Below, in pieces: positions 44,701 through 55,600 of a DNA stretch of 64,000 nt (within the stretch, counting starts at the first letter, position 1; the number at the start of each line of letters is the position of its first letter). The stretch covers positions 1 to 64,000 of the forward strand of contig JAFEBI010000007.1 in NCBI GenBank assembly GCA_018242725.1, given 5' to 3'. The DNA comes from Nitrospira sp. (lineage in GTDB: Bacteria; Nitrospirota; Nitrospiria; Nitrospirales; Nitrospiraceae). Position numbers and translations under genes: made by a program. The notes under the pieces are model-generated. The model was not told the DNA's origin. It worked only from the letters and a program-made list of their open reading frames with translations, and did not search any database.

Positions 44701-46434
44701 GAATACACGACACAGGGCAGTATGTGTCGTATGCCACACTTATCGGCGATCGCGTGGGACTTTGCCGAGCGGATGCAGAGTTCGACTATCCAGGTCGTCA
44801 ATGATGGAACACCCGAAACGACGTATTACGTCTACGACGCCTCCGGCCAGCGCGTGCGCAAAGTGACGGAACGGCAAGCACTGAATGGAGCGACTCCAAC
44901 CCGCAAAAACGAACGGGTCTATCTTGGCGGATTCGAAATCTATCGGGAGTATTCTGAGAATGGAGTCGGTATTGCACTGGAGCGCGAGACGCTGCACATA
45001 ATGGACGACAAACAGCGCGTCGCGCTTGTCGAAACCAAGACCATCGACACTCAGTCCCCAGTCCTCATTCCTCAACCCTTGCACCGGTACCAATTGAGTA
45101 ATCATCTCGGCTCGGCCAGCCTAGAACTAGATGATATAGCACAACTGATTTCTTACGAGGAGTATCATCCATATGGGACGACATCGTATCAGGCTGTGAA
45201 TGCTGCGATTCAAACAGCAGCGAAGCGGTATCGATATACGGGCAAGGAACGGGATGAAGAAACAGGGCTGTACTACCACGGTGCAAGGTATTATGCCCCG
45301 TGGCTGGGGCGGTGGTGTGGTACAGATCCACTGGGTTCCAAAGCTCTTGGTCGGTCCACCTATCAATCCGTTGTCAATAATCCTCTGGTCTTTATTGATC
45401 CGGACGGCAGGGAACCTCAACCCGGTTTGTCTATCGAAAATATGCACCTTAGGATCGAAGCCATAAATCATGCGCTTGCCAATGGAGTAAGTGATGAGGA
45501 AACGCGGGCTTTGGGTACAGAGTTAGAACTATACAAAAATATAGATAGTCTGAATAACTTGTTTTCAATGACAACGGAAGATTGGGCAGAGGTATGGGAG
45601 AATATTGACCTTAATCCTGGCCATCTTTTCGAAGCTAGCGCGACAAGCGTCGCTGAGACGGTAGTTCCTGCATTTCTAAGCGAAGACCCACAAGAAAGAG
45701 AGTTGGCAAGAGGGGCGTTATGGCTAGATGCTGGAGTGTGGGCTATGGGAGCTTTGGTAGACGCGGGGCCACTCACAAAATTGAATAAACTTCTTCCTGA
45801 TTCTCCCACATTTACCCCGGTATTTGATGGACTTCGGTCAGTTTCTGATACTCCCGTGTTTAGGGGGACTCGAGCTGGTGAGAAAGTAGGTGAGGGAATC
45901 ACCACGTTGGTGGAAGGCAAGTCGACTTCTTCAGGAAACCCTGTACCCCTGGACTTCACTGATCAGCGGCCAGGCAGTTTTAATCCCAATGTAGCAAAAA
46001 AGAAGTTGCTGGATGCTGCTGAGGGGACAGATACGCTTTTGCAACGTTCCCATCTTGGTCGTGAGCCATTCACACCGGTCACTAGCCCAGAAATTACGCT
46101 ATCAGGGCATGGAGTTTGGGAAAAAGGCGCAGGTTATACAGTCGTTCCTGAAAACACCTGGGTGAATCTGTATGAGCCTCTGGGGGAGTTACTAAGCAAC
46201 GATAAGGCCAATCTTGTGGAACGGGGGCTACTTAATCCTATACGGACGTATGGCCCGGGCGACCTAATTCCTAATATGCGGCTGTTCCCACCATTCAACA
46301 GTTTAGGCACGCTGAAGATGGTTGGAGATCCGATTTTTTTGCATCCGATGCAGCAAGAAGGACTTCTTCTATCTGAAATACTAGTACCTGGTATGGGTCC
46401 TGTAAATTGGGCAGCGTGCTCGCCCCTGCGGTGA
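38731..46434 (+). CDS. Tc toxin TcB-TcC fusion (SpvB / FG-GAP / RHS), 2567 aa
   Basis: ATG 38731 is used (GTG 38728 adjoins); neither has a strong SD. Residues ~25-410 are an SpvB domain (PSLSLPKGGGAIQGLGEKF, SYDSGAGNGPFGFGWTLSLP). FG-GAP/TcdB-mid propeller repeats follow at ~440-690 (VDLDGEGLSGVL, LDLAGDGQLDLVGM, VDLTGDGHADILI, ADLSGDGLTDLV, ADIDGSGVTDVV). RHS/YD repeats span ~1500-2145 and the RHS core follows (YRYTGKERDEETGLYYHGAR, then NPLVFIDPDG at ~2225). The last ~340 residues are a distinct, AT-richer cargo region. TcB-TcC forms a hollow shell that encloses and autocleaves the cargo, then docks on TcA. Confidence 0.92.
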   Translation: MKSPEKALPTSGAATGSQADQGSQGNFRVAAPSLSLPKGGGAIQGLGEKFASNPVTGTGSLSVPIAISPGRSGFGPQLSLSYDSGAGNGPFGFGWTLSLPAITRKTDKGLPQYNDAAESDVFILSGAEDLVPVLTQTQNEQWGPESVPDRTVDGTTYRIRRYRPRIEGLFSRIERWSNLADPADVFWRSISKGNITTWYGKSSESRIQDPEDLTRIFSWLICESHDDKGNAIVYEYKKENSDGILTAQAHERNRTDTSRSSNRYLKHIHYGNRVPYFPLLAPNQPLPMPPSEWLFELVFDYGEHDADKPTPHETNQSWPVRLDPFSTYRAGFEVRTYRLCQRVLMFHHFSDELPHQDYLVRSTDFTYAYEANPADVSTPIFSCLDSVTQSSYRLQSDQTYLKKSLPPLEFEYTKPVVDEAVQEAGSESVENLPYGFDGSAYQWVDLDGEGLSGVLIRQAEGWFYKRNLSPVNNKVDGSGVVVSLGAIEQVAVMPSAVGAGSQFLDLAGDGQLDLVGMAGPTPGFYERTEEEGWNSFRTFSSLPVLDWSDPNLRFVDLTGDGHADILITEDEALCWYPSLAEEGFGTRERVQQALNEESGPRLMCADEKESIYLADLSGDGLTDLVRIRNGEICYWPNLGYGRFGAKVTMDNTPWFDAPDLFDQRRIRLADIDGSGVTDVVYLGADGVSLYFNQSGNSWSRAHQLPAFPAIDDLASVQVVDLLGNGTACLVWSSPLPEAAHTLRYIDLMGGQKPHLLIKSVNNLGAETLVSYAPSTKCYLLDKLSGRPWISKIPFPVHVVERVETYDRISRNRFVSRYAYHHGYFDGTEREFRGFGMVEQWDTEDFAALSESQAFLTGDNIDESSHVPPVLTKTWFHTGVHIKREQVSNYFAGLLDEQDVGEYYREPGLGDEEAKSLLLDDTVLPVGLTLEEEREACRSLKGAMLRQEVYALDGTEKEPHPYVVTEQNFTIRMLQPEVENRHAVFFTHAREALTYQYERNSDDPRIGQALTLEVDEFGNVLKSAAVGYGRRQSDVSLPIEDQAKQSQTFITYSENRFANQIDDEDVYRTPLPCEARTYELTGLTLAIGQCRFMFDELSTKASEASEIPYEDAPSEGIERRLIEQVRTLYRPNDLGLSRNDALALLPLGQVESLALPGESYKLAFTPGLVGQVYGARIPDERFQIEGRYVHSEGDANWWIPSGRAFFSTDASADPAMELDEATNHFFVTRRIRDPFHRVDFNTESIVDYDSHDLMVIQTRDALGNVMSARHDYRVLQPSLLTDPNGNRNEVVFDTFGMVVGTAVMGKETKNEGDSLTGFTPDLDETTVLAHLNDPLADPHAILQGATTRLLYDPFAYYRTKDQPAPQPGVAYALARETHQADLAVGTQTKVQHSFSYSDGFGRAIQKKIQAEPGAVVEGGPVISPRWVGSGWTVFNNKGKPVRQFEPYFSATHAFEFDVRVGVSPIVFYDPLQRGVATLNPNHTWQKVVFDPWRQETWDVNDTLLLNPVDDLHVADYFRRLDPDKYLPTWYSARIDGAMGVQEQVAAQKTETHANTPSVAHMDSLGRTFLTIAHNRVARNGGPLADEFYRTSIVYDVEGNQRQVIDAKDRVVMRYDYDLLSTSIHSASMDAGERWMLNDVAGQPMRAWDARGHEFRTEYDQLHRPVRQFVRGTDVNESDPRVLNRDVLFGKVEYGEGQPNDVALNFRTRTYKSYDNAGVGTNGAYDFKGNLLRGTRQLAADYKGVPDWSTTIDLEPQIFTSSTVYDALNRPLSLMSPDNSEIAPTYNEANLLEQIQTRLRRAVEWTTFVEDIDYNAKGQRESIRYGNSVETTYGYDPLTFQLINLKTTRSANGDLQNLSYTYDPTGNITYIKDVAQQTIFFANTKITPDANHTYDAIYQLIRSTGREHIGQVGQVDHSDPPIHPLPHPNDGEAMRPYTEQYEYDLVGNILAMIHQANGGSWTRHYQYATDSNQLLATSMPGDDPDGPYSGTYEYTTQGSMCRMPHLSAIAWDFAERMQSSTIQVVNDGTPETTYYVYDASGQRVRKVTERQALNGATPTRKNERVYLGGFEIYREYSENGVGIALERETLHIMDDKQRVALVETKTIDTQSPVLIPQPLHRYQLSNHLGSASLELDDIAQLISYEEYHPYGTTSYQAVNAAIQTAAKRYRYTGKERDEETGLYYHGARYYAPWLGRWCGTDPLGSKALGRSTYQSVVNNPLVFIDPDGREPQPGLSIENMHLRIEAINHALANGVSDEETRALGTELELYKNIDSLNNLFSMTTEDWAEVWENIDLNPGHLFEASATSVAETVVPAFLSEDPQERELARGALWLDAGVWAMGALVDAGPLTKLNKLLPDSPTFTPVFDGLRSVSDTPVFRGTRAGEKVGEGITTLVEGKSTSSGNPVPLDFTDQRPGSFNPNVAKKKLLDAAEGTDTLLQRSHLGREPFTPVTSPEITLSGHGVWEKGAGYTVVPENTWVNLYEPLGELLSNDKANLVERGLLNPIRTYGPGDLIPNMRLFPPFNSLGTLKMVGDPIFLHPMQQEGLLLSEILVPGMGPVNWAACSPLR

Positions 46435-46640
46435 GACTGAATAACTTGGTGAGAATCATTTCTAGTACATAAATATGAAAGCACAGTAGTGCCGCGATAC
46501 GGAGCAAATTGAAAGAGGACCGGCATGCTTTCGAGAGTGAAAAATACATTTGATACCAGTTGTGCTGGCAATTTGAGGTGAACCGGAGGCTCTGAGTTTC
46601 TTTTCTGGTACAGACAGTTTTGCGCGACACGGAGGTTGCC

Positions 46641-49600
46641 ATGAATCCCGTTATCTTCCCATTGAAATTCCAGATGAAGCGCGCTGAGGTCAGTGACCTC
46701 CATCAAGCATTGTCCATTCTTGGCTTTATCATCGTTCAGGGTGAAAAAAAGAACCAGCGGTTTGGTGCCTCGACCCGTTCGGCGGTGCAGGAGTTTCAAA
46801 CTCAACACCAGCTCAAAGTCACTGGCACTGTCGATAAGGCTACGGCCAGGGCGCTAAACGACGTAGCTGCTGGACAAATACCAACGGCGCCACCATCATC
46901 TCAGGCACCAAGTGCAACGCCTAATCAGAACTCGACCACGCCCGACTCTGATCCACCATCCACAACACGCCGTGTCACCGGTACGGTGCTTCATATCGAT
47001 GGGACTCCGTTGAAGGGATTGCTGGTCCAAGCCTTCCACCGACGCATCGGCGGTGAAGAAGCGCTCGGCAATGAAGCGCTCACTGACAAGAAAGGTGCCT
47101 ATGCGATCGGATATGCATTACCGCCCGGTCTCTCCAAGGTTGACCTGTTTGTGCGGGCTTTCGATGACAAGAACCGCATCGTAGCGGTATCGGCGATTCT
47201 AATTGGTGCCTCAGTGGAAGCCGTGCGAGACCTGATTGTGAGTGCGGAGGAATTGCGTGGACCGTCGGCCTTTGCTCATGCTACTGAGACGCTCACACCC
47301 CAGATTAGTGGTGCAAGTCTGGCGGAGCTCGATGCCAACGACGTCGCACTCATGGTGCGCAACACCGGCATGGCGCGCGAAGATGTCACGGCGTGGATCG
47401 CGGCGAAGCGCTTGGCGGAACGGACACTGGTGCCACATGAGGTGCTGTACGGCTTAGTGCGTATGGAAAACACGGCTTCGCTTTCGCGATTGCTGAAACG
47501 CTCCAGTGCACGGCTGACGCGAGATCTTGAAGAGGCGGCCCGTACGAATATGGTTTCTTTTGAAGTGGGCAAGGAGGCCAAACAGACCGTCGTGGTCCTG
47601 AAGCAGCTCGCTGCCACGCTGAGCGCTTCGAAGGAGCTACCTGGTTCCCTTGGTCGGGTGCTGAGCACGTCGTCGAAGACGTCTGCTGCACAGCAGCGCG
47701 CCTTTCTCCAGCGCTATACTCAGTACGAGAGAAAACCCTCGAAGTTCTGGCAATCGCTTCGAGACGATCCCGCATTCGGCGCCGAGGTCGTCGCTGACTT
47801 ACAATTTTCCATTCAACTAGCGACGCTCACCGCAAACCATCCACCGCTGGTAGCAGCGCTGCGCGCCCGTGGGGTAAAGCGGAGTTCGGAGACCGCCGCT
47901 CTTACCAGAGAAGATTGGCAGAGACTCATCTCGACTGACATCGCCGGCCAACGGGTAGGCACTCCTCCCAACATCAAGGGAGACACAGAACAGGAACGCA
48001 CCGACAACTACATATCGCTTCTCATGGAACGCACCGCGCTGGCCTTTCCCACCACGAAGGTCACGAACAAGCTCAGGACTATGCCGGTGTGGCGAACGTC
48101 CACCGCGGTGGCTTTTCTCGATGCCAACCCCGCCTTCAATCTGGCGACCAGCCAGATCGACCGCCTCGTTGAATCTGACGGTTATATTACCCAACCAGAG
48201 TGGGATCGAAAGAAACTGGTATCGGAGCTGTCGATAGTTCAACGCGTCATGCGTCTTGCACCAAAGGGACAAGACGAAACGGTGGTAAACGGGTTGTTAA
48301 CCAATGGGTACCAGTCGGCCTTTTCCATCTTACGCAAATCTCAAGATGCGTTTGTCCGACAGACCACTCTCGTCATGGGGGGCGACACCGTTGCGAAGAA
48401 CGTTTACCGCAACGCGCAGTTCCAGACGAGTCGCGCAATGGGAGCCTTCAGCCTGATGCATCCGAGTCTGGCCGATCCCTTAGTATCGGCAGTCGGAGCG
48501 TTATCAAGTCAGGTGTCGGACAATGCCACCTGGTCTTCCCTCTTTGGCGATGTCGACTACTGTGCATGCGAACATTGCCGATCGATCTATAGTCCCGCTG
48601 CCTACTTGGTCGATCTGTTGGCTTGGCTCGATACCCACGAGTTAGATGGCCGTACGGCGTTCGAGCAACTGGATGCGCGGCGCCCGGATATCAAGCGAAT
48701 TGAACTGTCCTGCGACAACACCAATACGGTGCTGCCTTATGTCGATCTGGTCACGGAAATTTTAGAAGATCGGGTGCTATCTTTCCCCACAGTCGATGGA
48801 GCGCAAGTCCCGACGGCATCGACAGCGACCAGCGCAGAATTGTTCGCCAATCCGGAATCCCTGCATACCGAAGTCTACGATGAACACCTCGCGAAGGAAG
48901 TTTATCCCTGGGTGTTGCCGTTCGACCTGTGGGGCGAGTTGGGCCGAGTCTACTTTGAGCATCTTGGCGTCAGACGATCAGACTTGATGGAAGCCCTGGC
49001 GAGGCAGAACACACCCAGTCACCACGCAATCAGTGCTGAGCGTTTAAGGTTGTCATCGGCGCAGTGGCGCATTGTGACCGGTGCCGATAACCGTCCCGTG
49101 TGGAAATTCTGGGGTTACGGCTCCGAGAACCCAAAGGGTATGAATTTTAAAAGCGACCTTGCCGTGGTCTCGAAGTTTTTGGATCGTGCCGATTGCGAAT
49201 ACGAGGAGTTGCTCGACTTGTTGCATAGTCGAGTGGCGAACCCGAACCACATCTCCATCGTGGGAGATGCCTGTAATACCGACGATCTGACGTTGGAGAC
49301 TGTGACAGATTCCGATCTCGACAAGATGCAGCGGTTTCTTCGGCTCTGGCGGAATCGCGGCTGGTCGATACTGAATATGGATAAAGTTCTGTATGCCCTT
49401 AACCCTGCCGAGATCAACGCCAAGAGTTTGCATGCCCTGGCGGATCTTGACCGGATTCAAGCCCGTACGAAGGCTTCTCTGCTCGACATTGCATGTTGGT
49501 GGGCCGTCATTGATACCTTTGAAGACCGGCCTGAAAAGGACGAACCGGTTCAGTCCCTGTACCAACAAGTGTTCTTGAATCGGGCCGTCGATCCAGCTGC

Positions 49601-52600
49601 TGAAGAAGAGGCGTACCCCTTGGCTCTAAATGAGGCTCGCACGGCGCTGCGCAACACGATTACTTGGGATGAGGTACGTACTCAACTGCTGGCGGCCCTC
49701 AGAGTCGATGACGCGGATCTGTCCCTGCTTGTCGATGAGACTATCGACGGCCTTCCCAATCCACAACGTGTGGTATCAGGAACAAATGCAACGCTGGAAG
49801 ACTTGTCGGCACTCTATCGGCATGTGAGTTTCGCAAGGACGCTGAAACTAAATGTGGAGGAGCTGCTCGGGGTCTTGGATCTCACAGGCCTGAATCCCTT
49901 CAATCTTGAAAATACCGACGACGCTGTTGAGCTCATTGACTTGCTTGCCGATGTTCGCGCATCCGGCTTCTCCCTGGACGAGTTGCACTATTTGCATGAG
50001 CATGACCTGGACGCAGATACACGAGTTGGAGTGACCGATGAGGCTATCTCGCAAACGTTGATCGAAATCCGGGATGGCCTGATTACCATCGAAAATGAAT
50101 TCATCATTGTTGCCGATCCCAACGGCGATGTGACCACCCGATACTTGGGCATGGCGCTGGAGGCGGATGCTGCGTCCGCGGTTGTCGCGGCCCTCCAGAC
50201 TGAAGCAGATGGGACGAACAACAGTGAGCTTGCACAGGTCTTGATCGACAATCTCAGCAGCTTGCTGACGTTTGATGCCGAGACGGTGATCGCTCAGTCC
50301 ACCGAGCTTCGCTACAACACCATGGTCGGGTTGTTGGTGCCCTACCTCAAGGATCTGCAAAGCAAAGCTCTGGTTATAGAGAAGACCGCCATTTTTGCGG
50401 GGCGGGCTCTCGACTCAATCGAAGATCTCCTAACTCTCCGTGTGACCATGACGGTCGAAGGAAGTCAGGCGTCGGCGCTGATTGGACTGCAACAAAGCCC
50501 GTACATTGACACCGATGGGACTGAGCTACTCATTGAGGACGATGCGGAAGCATTCGCCGCTCTGCGCCGCCTCTTTAAAACGTGTCTGGTGTTGAATAAA
50601 CTCGCAGTCGATATTGATGAACAGCTGTGGCTGTTCGATGTGGGCGTATCGAAAGGGCTGCTGAACCCAGTCTCGTTACCGACCACTCCCCAACCCATCG
50701 CAGTTGGAGCATGGACTGCCTGGATCAACCTGGTGGATCTTTTCTGGCTCCGCAAGGGCTTGCCGGGAGGCGAACCGAGCTTAGTCGAACTATTACAGTT
50801 GTTGGCATTCGAAGGTGATGCTCCTGCAGCCGAGACCACATTCAAGAACGAGCTGTCGGCCCGCACAGGATGGACAGTCGACGATATCAGCACGATGACC
50901 ACAGCCTTTGGACTACGCTTCCCGGAGGACTGGTTCGATGGCCAGGCATTGAACCGATTAGTTGAGGCGTTCAAGTTGATCGGCCGGATTGGTGTGGCGG
51001 CTATGTCGGCTGATCCTTGGGTCGCTGCCGACATCGATATGGATCAAGCCGAGGCGTTGCGACTGGCTGCCAAATCGAAACATGACGAGTCCCAATGGCC
51101 TACTATTGCTCGTGGTCTGCGAGACCCCGTGCGGGAACTGCAGCGAGCTGCGTTGGTGGCCTATCTGATGGCTACATCGCCAAAGGTCTATGACGATGAG
51201 AACGCACTGTATAGCGACCTGCTGATCGACGTGGAAATGGCGCCTTGCATGCTGACGTCGCGTATCAAGCAGGCGATCTCATCCGTTCAGCTTTTCATTC
51301 AGCGAACATTCTTAAACCTTGAAGAAGGCGTGGAGTTCACCCGTACGGATCGCGACCAGTGGGAGTGGATGAAGAACTATCGCGTCTGGGAAGCAAACAG
51401 GAAGGTCTTTCTTTACCCGGAAAACTGGATCGAGCCGGAACTGAGGATCAGCAAGAGTCAGTTGTTCGAACAATTGGAGAACAGTTTGCTGCAAGGGGAA
51501 GTGACGGATGTATCCGTTGAGAAGGCCTACATGGAATACCTGGAGGGGTTGCTCAAGATCGGCCGCCTCGAGGTGATGGGCATCTACCATCAGTTCGAAG
51601 AAGACGAAGACGGCACAGTCGATATCTTGCATGTCGTCGCACGGACGAAGGGCCATCCGCGTGAATATTATTATCGGCAATGGGTCGATGAGCGGGAATG
51701 GACGCCATGGGAAAAGCTGGACGCCGATATCGAAGCTGAGCATGTCATTGTAGCCATATGGGATCGAAGGCTGTATGTCTTCTGGCCAACGGTGGTCCAG
51801 AAAGCTGTCGGGACTGAAAGCTCTACGACGAATTTCTTTGAGATGAAGCTGGCGTGGATTGAACGGCTACATGGCCAGTGGGGGGCACGCAAACTTTCTG
51901 TCGATTGCCTAAAAGTTTACGGAAAGTGGGATGGCGTGGATTTCTTTTCGCAAAGTGAATCAGGCATCAGCTCCGCAGGTGAATGGCTCACTTACTTTCG
52001 AATAGACAAACAGGAACCACTGACGATTGAATGCCATCAAGCGTATCGATCTATGTGGGATTCAGATTCTCCCGCTTCTTCTAATCTACTTGGCCGATTT
52101 GTCTTGAACCCATGTTCCGGGACAATAAATGTGGACAATAGTGATAAGTTTGACGATGCGCCGGTTGTTGCGCCAATGAACAATATTGTTCAGAGAATGC
52201 GTTTCTTCCTCACAACCGGGGAGGATAATTTGGGAGTGTCCACACCGCTTACTTTGATGAAAGGGAGATTGGACGCATCCAAACGTTTGATCGGCAAGGC
52301 CGAACCAGTAGACGTTCTTGGTAAAGTTCCGGCTCAAGGGATAGGAATCGCCAACGATGATGAAGAAAGAGGCGGCTGGTTCGACAGCGGAACCTTCGGA
52401 AATTTCATTTACCCACATCAGTATGGCGAATTCGCATCCCAGCATGGTGTGTTTCTGGACGATAATGAGCGCACGTTTCATGTTATGCCGGAACAGGCGT
52501 ATGACTTTGGTCATGTTTTCGATGAGGAGTTCAAAGATGACATCGAGCCTGGCTATGTGGGCATCACGGTCACCAGCCGTGATGTCTTTATCCCTGAGGA

Positions 52601-55600
52601 AGGCTTTCCGGAATTCGAATCTGAACTGCCGTGGGATGAAGGTCCACGTGATCAGGAATTGCCATTACCTGGCGGGCAGCTTGGAAGTCCTGCAACAGTG
52701 CGCGCCAGTGTAGCTGTTCAGGATGTTGGAACCACTCTGCAAAGTCTTTCAAACCAGCAGCTTCAGTACAGCCAGAATCAGCTCGTCGAAACCGACGTGA
52801 CTCTTGATCCAGTTACGGAAGTTTCTTCGACGGTTACGAAATATCGTTTTTCACTCTTTTATCACCCCTATGTCTGTGACTTTTTGATGGAGCTCCGTCG
52901 GCTCGGTGTGGCGGGTCTCCTCGATCCCAATCCGAACGGGCCTGCGGAGAACTTAGTCCGTCAGCAACGGCATCGACTCGAATTTTTCGACAAGACCTAT
53001 GAGCCGACGACCGATGTACTAGAGCCCTATCCCATCCAGGACATCGATTTTGAATTTGGCGGTGCTTATGCCGATTACAATTGGGAAATTTTCTTTCACG
53101 CTCCATTCTTAATCGCAAATCGCCTCTCGCAAAACCAACGTTTCGAAGAGGCGCGCAAGTGGTACCACTACATCTTCGACCCGACTAACCGGAGCGACGA
53201 CACCGATCCGCTTCGGTTTTGGAAGATCCAGCCATTCTATCGTGAGGCAGATGCACCAATTACAGATTTTCTCGATCTCGCTGCGTCATCAGACGGAAGT
53301 GTCGAAGCTGGAGACGCGCGTGAGCAATACGATGAGCAGATTGAGGCGTGGCTCGAAAACCCGTTCGATCCTCATGCCATTGCCCGGCTTCGCACCACGG
53401 CCTATCAAAAGACCATCGTGATGAAGTATCTCGATAATTTGCTTGCGTGGGGCGACAGCCTTTTCAGACAGGACACGATTGAGTCGATTAATGAAGCCAC
53501 GCAGCTCTACGTTCTGGCACTCGAGTTGCTCGGCGAGCGACCGGACTCCCTGCCGCCTCGTCAGGTGCCGGTCGTCAAGACCTTTGAGCAGGTGCGGCAA
53601 GATCTGGCGGATTCGGTGCTGAATAATCCGCTCGTGCAGCTCGAGAACACTCTATTCAAGCCAGTGATCAACGTTGGTGCCACGTTGCCTGCCTGGGCAG
53701 TTCCTGCACAGTTGAATAACACGTTCCTCACAATCTCGCTGCAAGATCCTAAACCATATTTCTGCATACCGCCCAACGATAAACTGTTGGGCTATTGGGA
53801 TACGGTTGAAGATCGACTGTTTAAAATTCGTCATTGCATGAACATCGAAGGCATTGTGCGTCAGTTGCCACTCTTCGAGCCGCCGATCGATCCTGGCATG
53901 TTGGTGCGTGCGCGGGCAGCCGGCGTCGATGTTGCCAGCGCCTTGGCCGATCTCAATGCTCCATTGCCTCACTACCGGTTTAACGTCATGCTGCAGAAAG
54001 CCTATGCCTTGAACCAAACGGTACGTGGCCTCGGCGGCGCGCTCTTGGGTGTATTGGAGAAAAAGGACGCGGAGGAGTTAGCCGCACTCCGTTCCAATCA
54101 GGAAATTGCGTTATTTGAAGCGATGCGCGAGGTCAAGAAACTTGCGATCGACGAGGCGCAAAAGTCCTTGTCCGCCGCCGAAAATAACCTAGAAGTCATC
54201 AGACAACGTGAGAACTACTACCAAGGTTTAGTACACGATGGCTGGTTAGTACAAGAAAAGGGACAGATTGCATCGTTAGTAACCGCAGGAACACTCCAAA
54301 TGGCTGGGTCTATTGTTTCGAGAATTGGAGCTGGACTTGCTGCTGTACCGAGAGTAACCACTGGCGCCTCAGGAACAATGGGAACGCCGGTTGCCACCGC
54401 TGATGTTGTAGATGGTGCCAAGCTCGCCAAAGCTATGGATCTTGTCGGTTATGCTTTAACTCTTGGAAGCGGTGTGGCTTCCAATACAGCCTCTATGCTC
54501 GGCATAACCTCAGGATATCAACGTCGCGCTGCAGAATGGGAAAATCAACTAAATAGTGCCAAGAAAGAAATCAAGCAAATCGAAAAGCAAATTGAAGCGG
54601 CCAATGTTCGTGTCGCCATGGCTGAGCGTGATCTGGAGAACCACGATCGGCAGATTGAACAGGCACAGGCCGTGCGTGAGTTCATGGAGAGCAAATTTAG
54701 CAACACGGAGCTCTATCAATGGATGGTGGGGCAGATTTCGTCGCTCTACTTCCAAAGCTATCAGCTGGCCTACGATCTGGCCAAGCAGACTGAGCGGGCC
54801 TACCGTCACGAATTAGCTCTGCCAGACGCCACCTTTATCAACTTCGGCTATTGGGACAGCTTGAAGAAAGGGCTTCTTGCCGGTGAGCGTCTCCAGCTTG
54901 ATCTGGAGCGAATGGATAAAAGTTATCTCGACAATAACCGGCGAGAATACGAGATCACCAAGCATGTGTCGCTTGCGCAATTGGATCCAGTCGCATTACT
55001 GAAGCTTCAAACTGATGGAGTGTGCGAGTTCTCGATTCCTGAAGCGCTGTTCGATCTGGAGTATCCAGGGCACTATCTGCGCAGGATTAAGTCGGCGAGT
55101 GTGTCGATTCCCTGTGTGACGGGGCCCTACACCAGTGTGCCGGCACGGTTGACTCTGGTGTCCAGTCGCACCAGGGTGGATCCTAATGCGACCGAGGATT
55201 ATCCATTCGATGTAAGTGGGGAAGACGCTCGATTTCAGTTATATACCGGTGCGGTTCAATCCATCATCATCAGCGCCGGCCGCGACGACGCGGGCCTGTT
55301 TATGGCAGACCATCGCGATGAACGTTATCTGCCGTTCGAAGGTAGCGGTGCAATCAGCGACTGGAATCTGACGTTGACCAGTGCCGTGCAAACATTTGAT
55401 TGGTCGACGATCACGGATGTCGTGTTTCATGTGCGATACACTGCCCGGGAAGGCGGGGATCTGCTACGCGAAGCGGCGCTCAAGTCAATTGAATCGGAAT
55501 TTGCGGGGATTCCACTGCAACGATCATTTTCCGCCCTGCATGAGTTTCCCACGGAATGGAATGCCTTCCTTCGACCCACCACAGATGATGAAGCGGTGTT

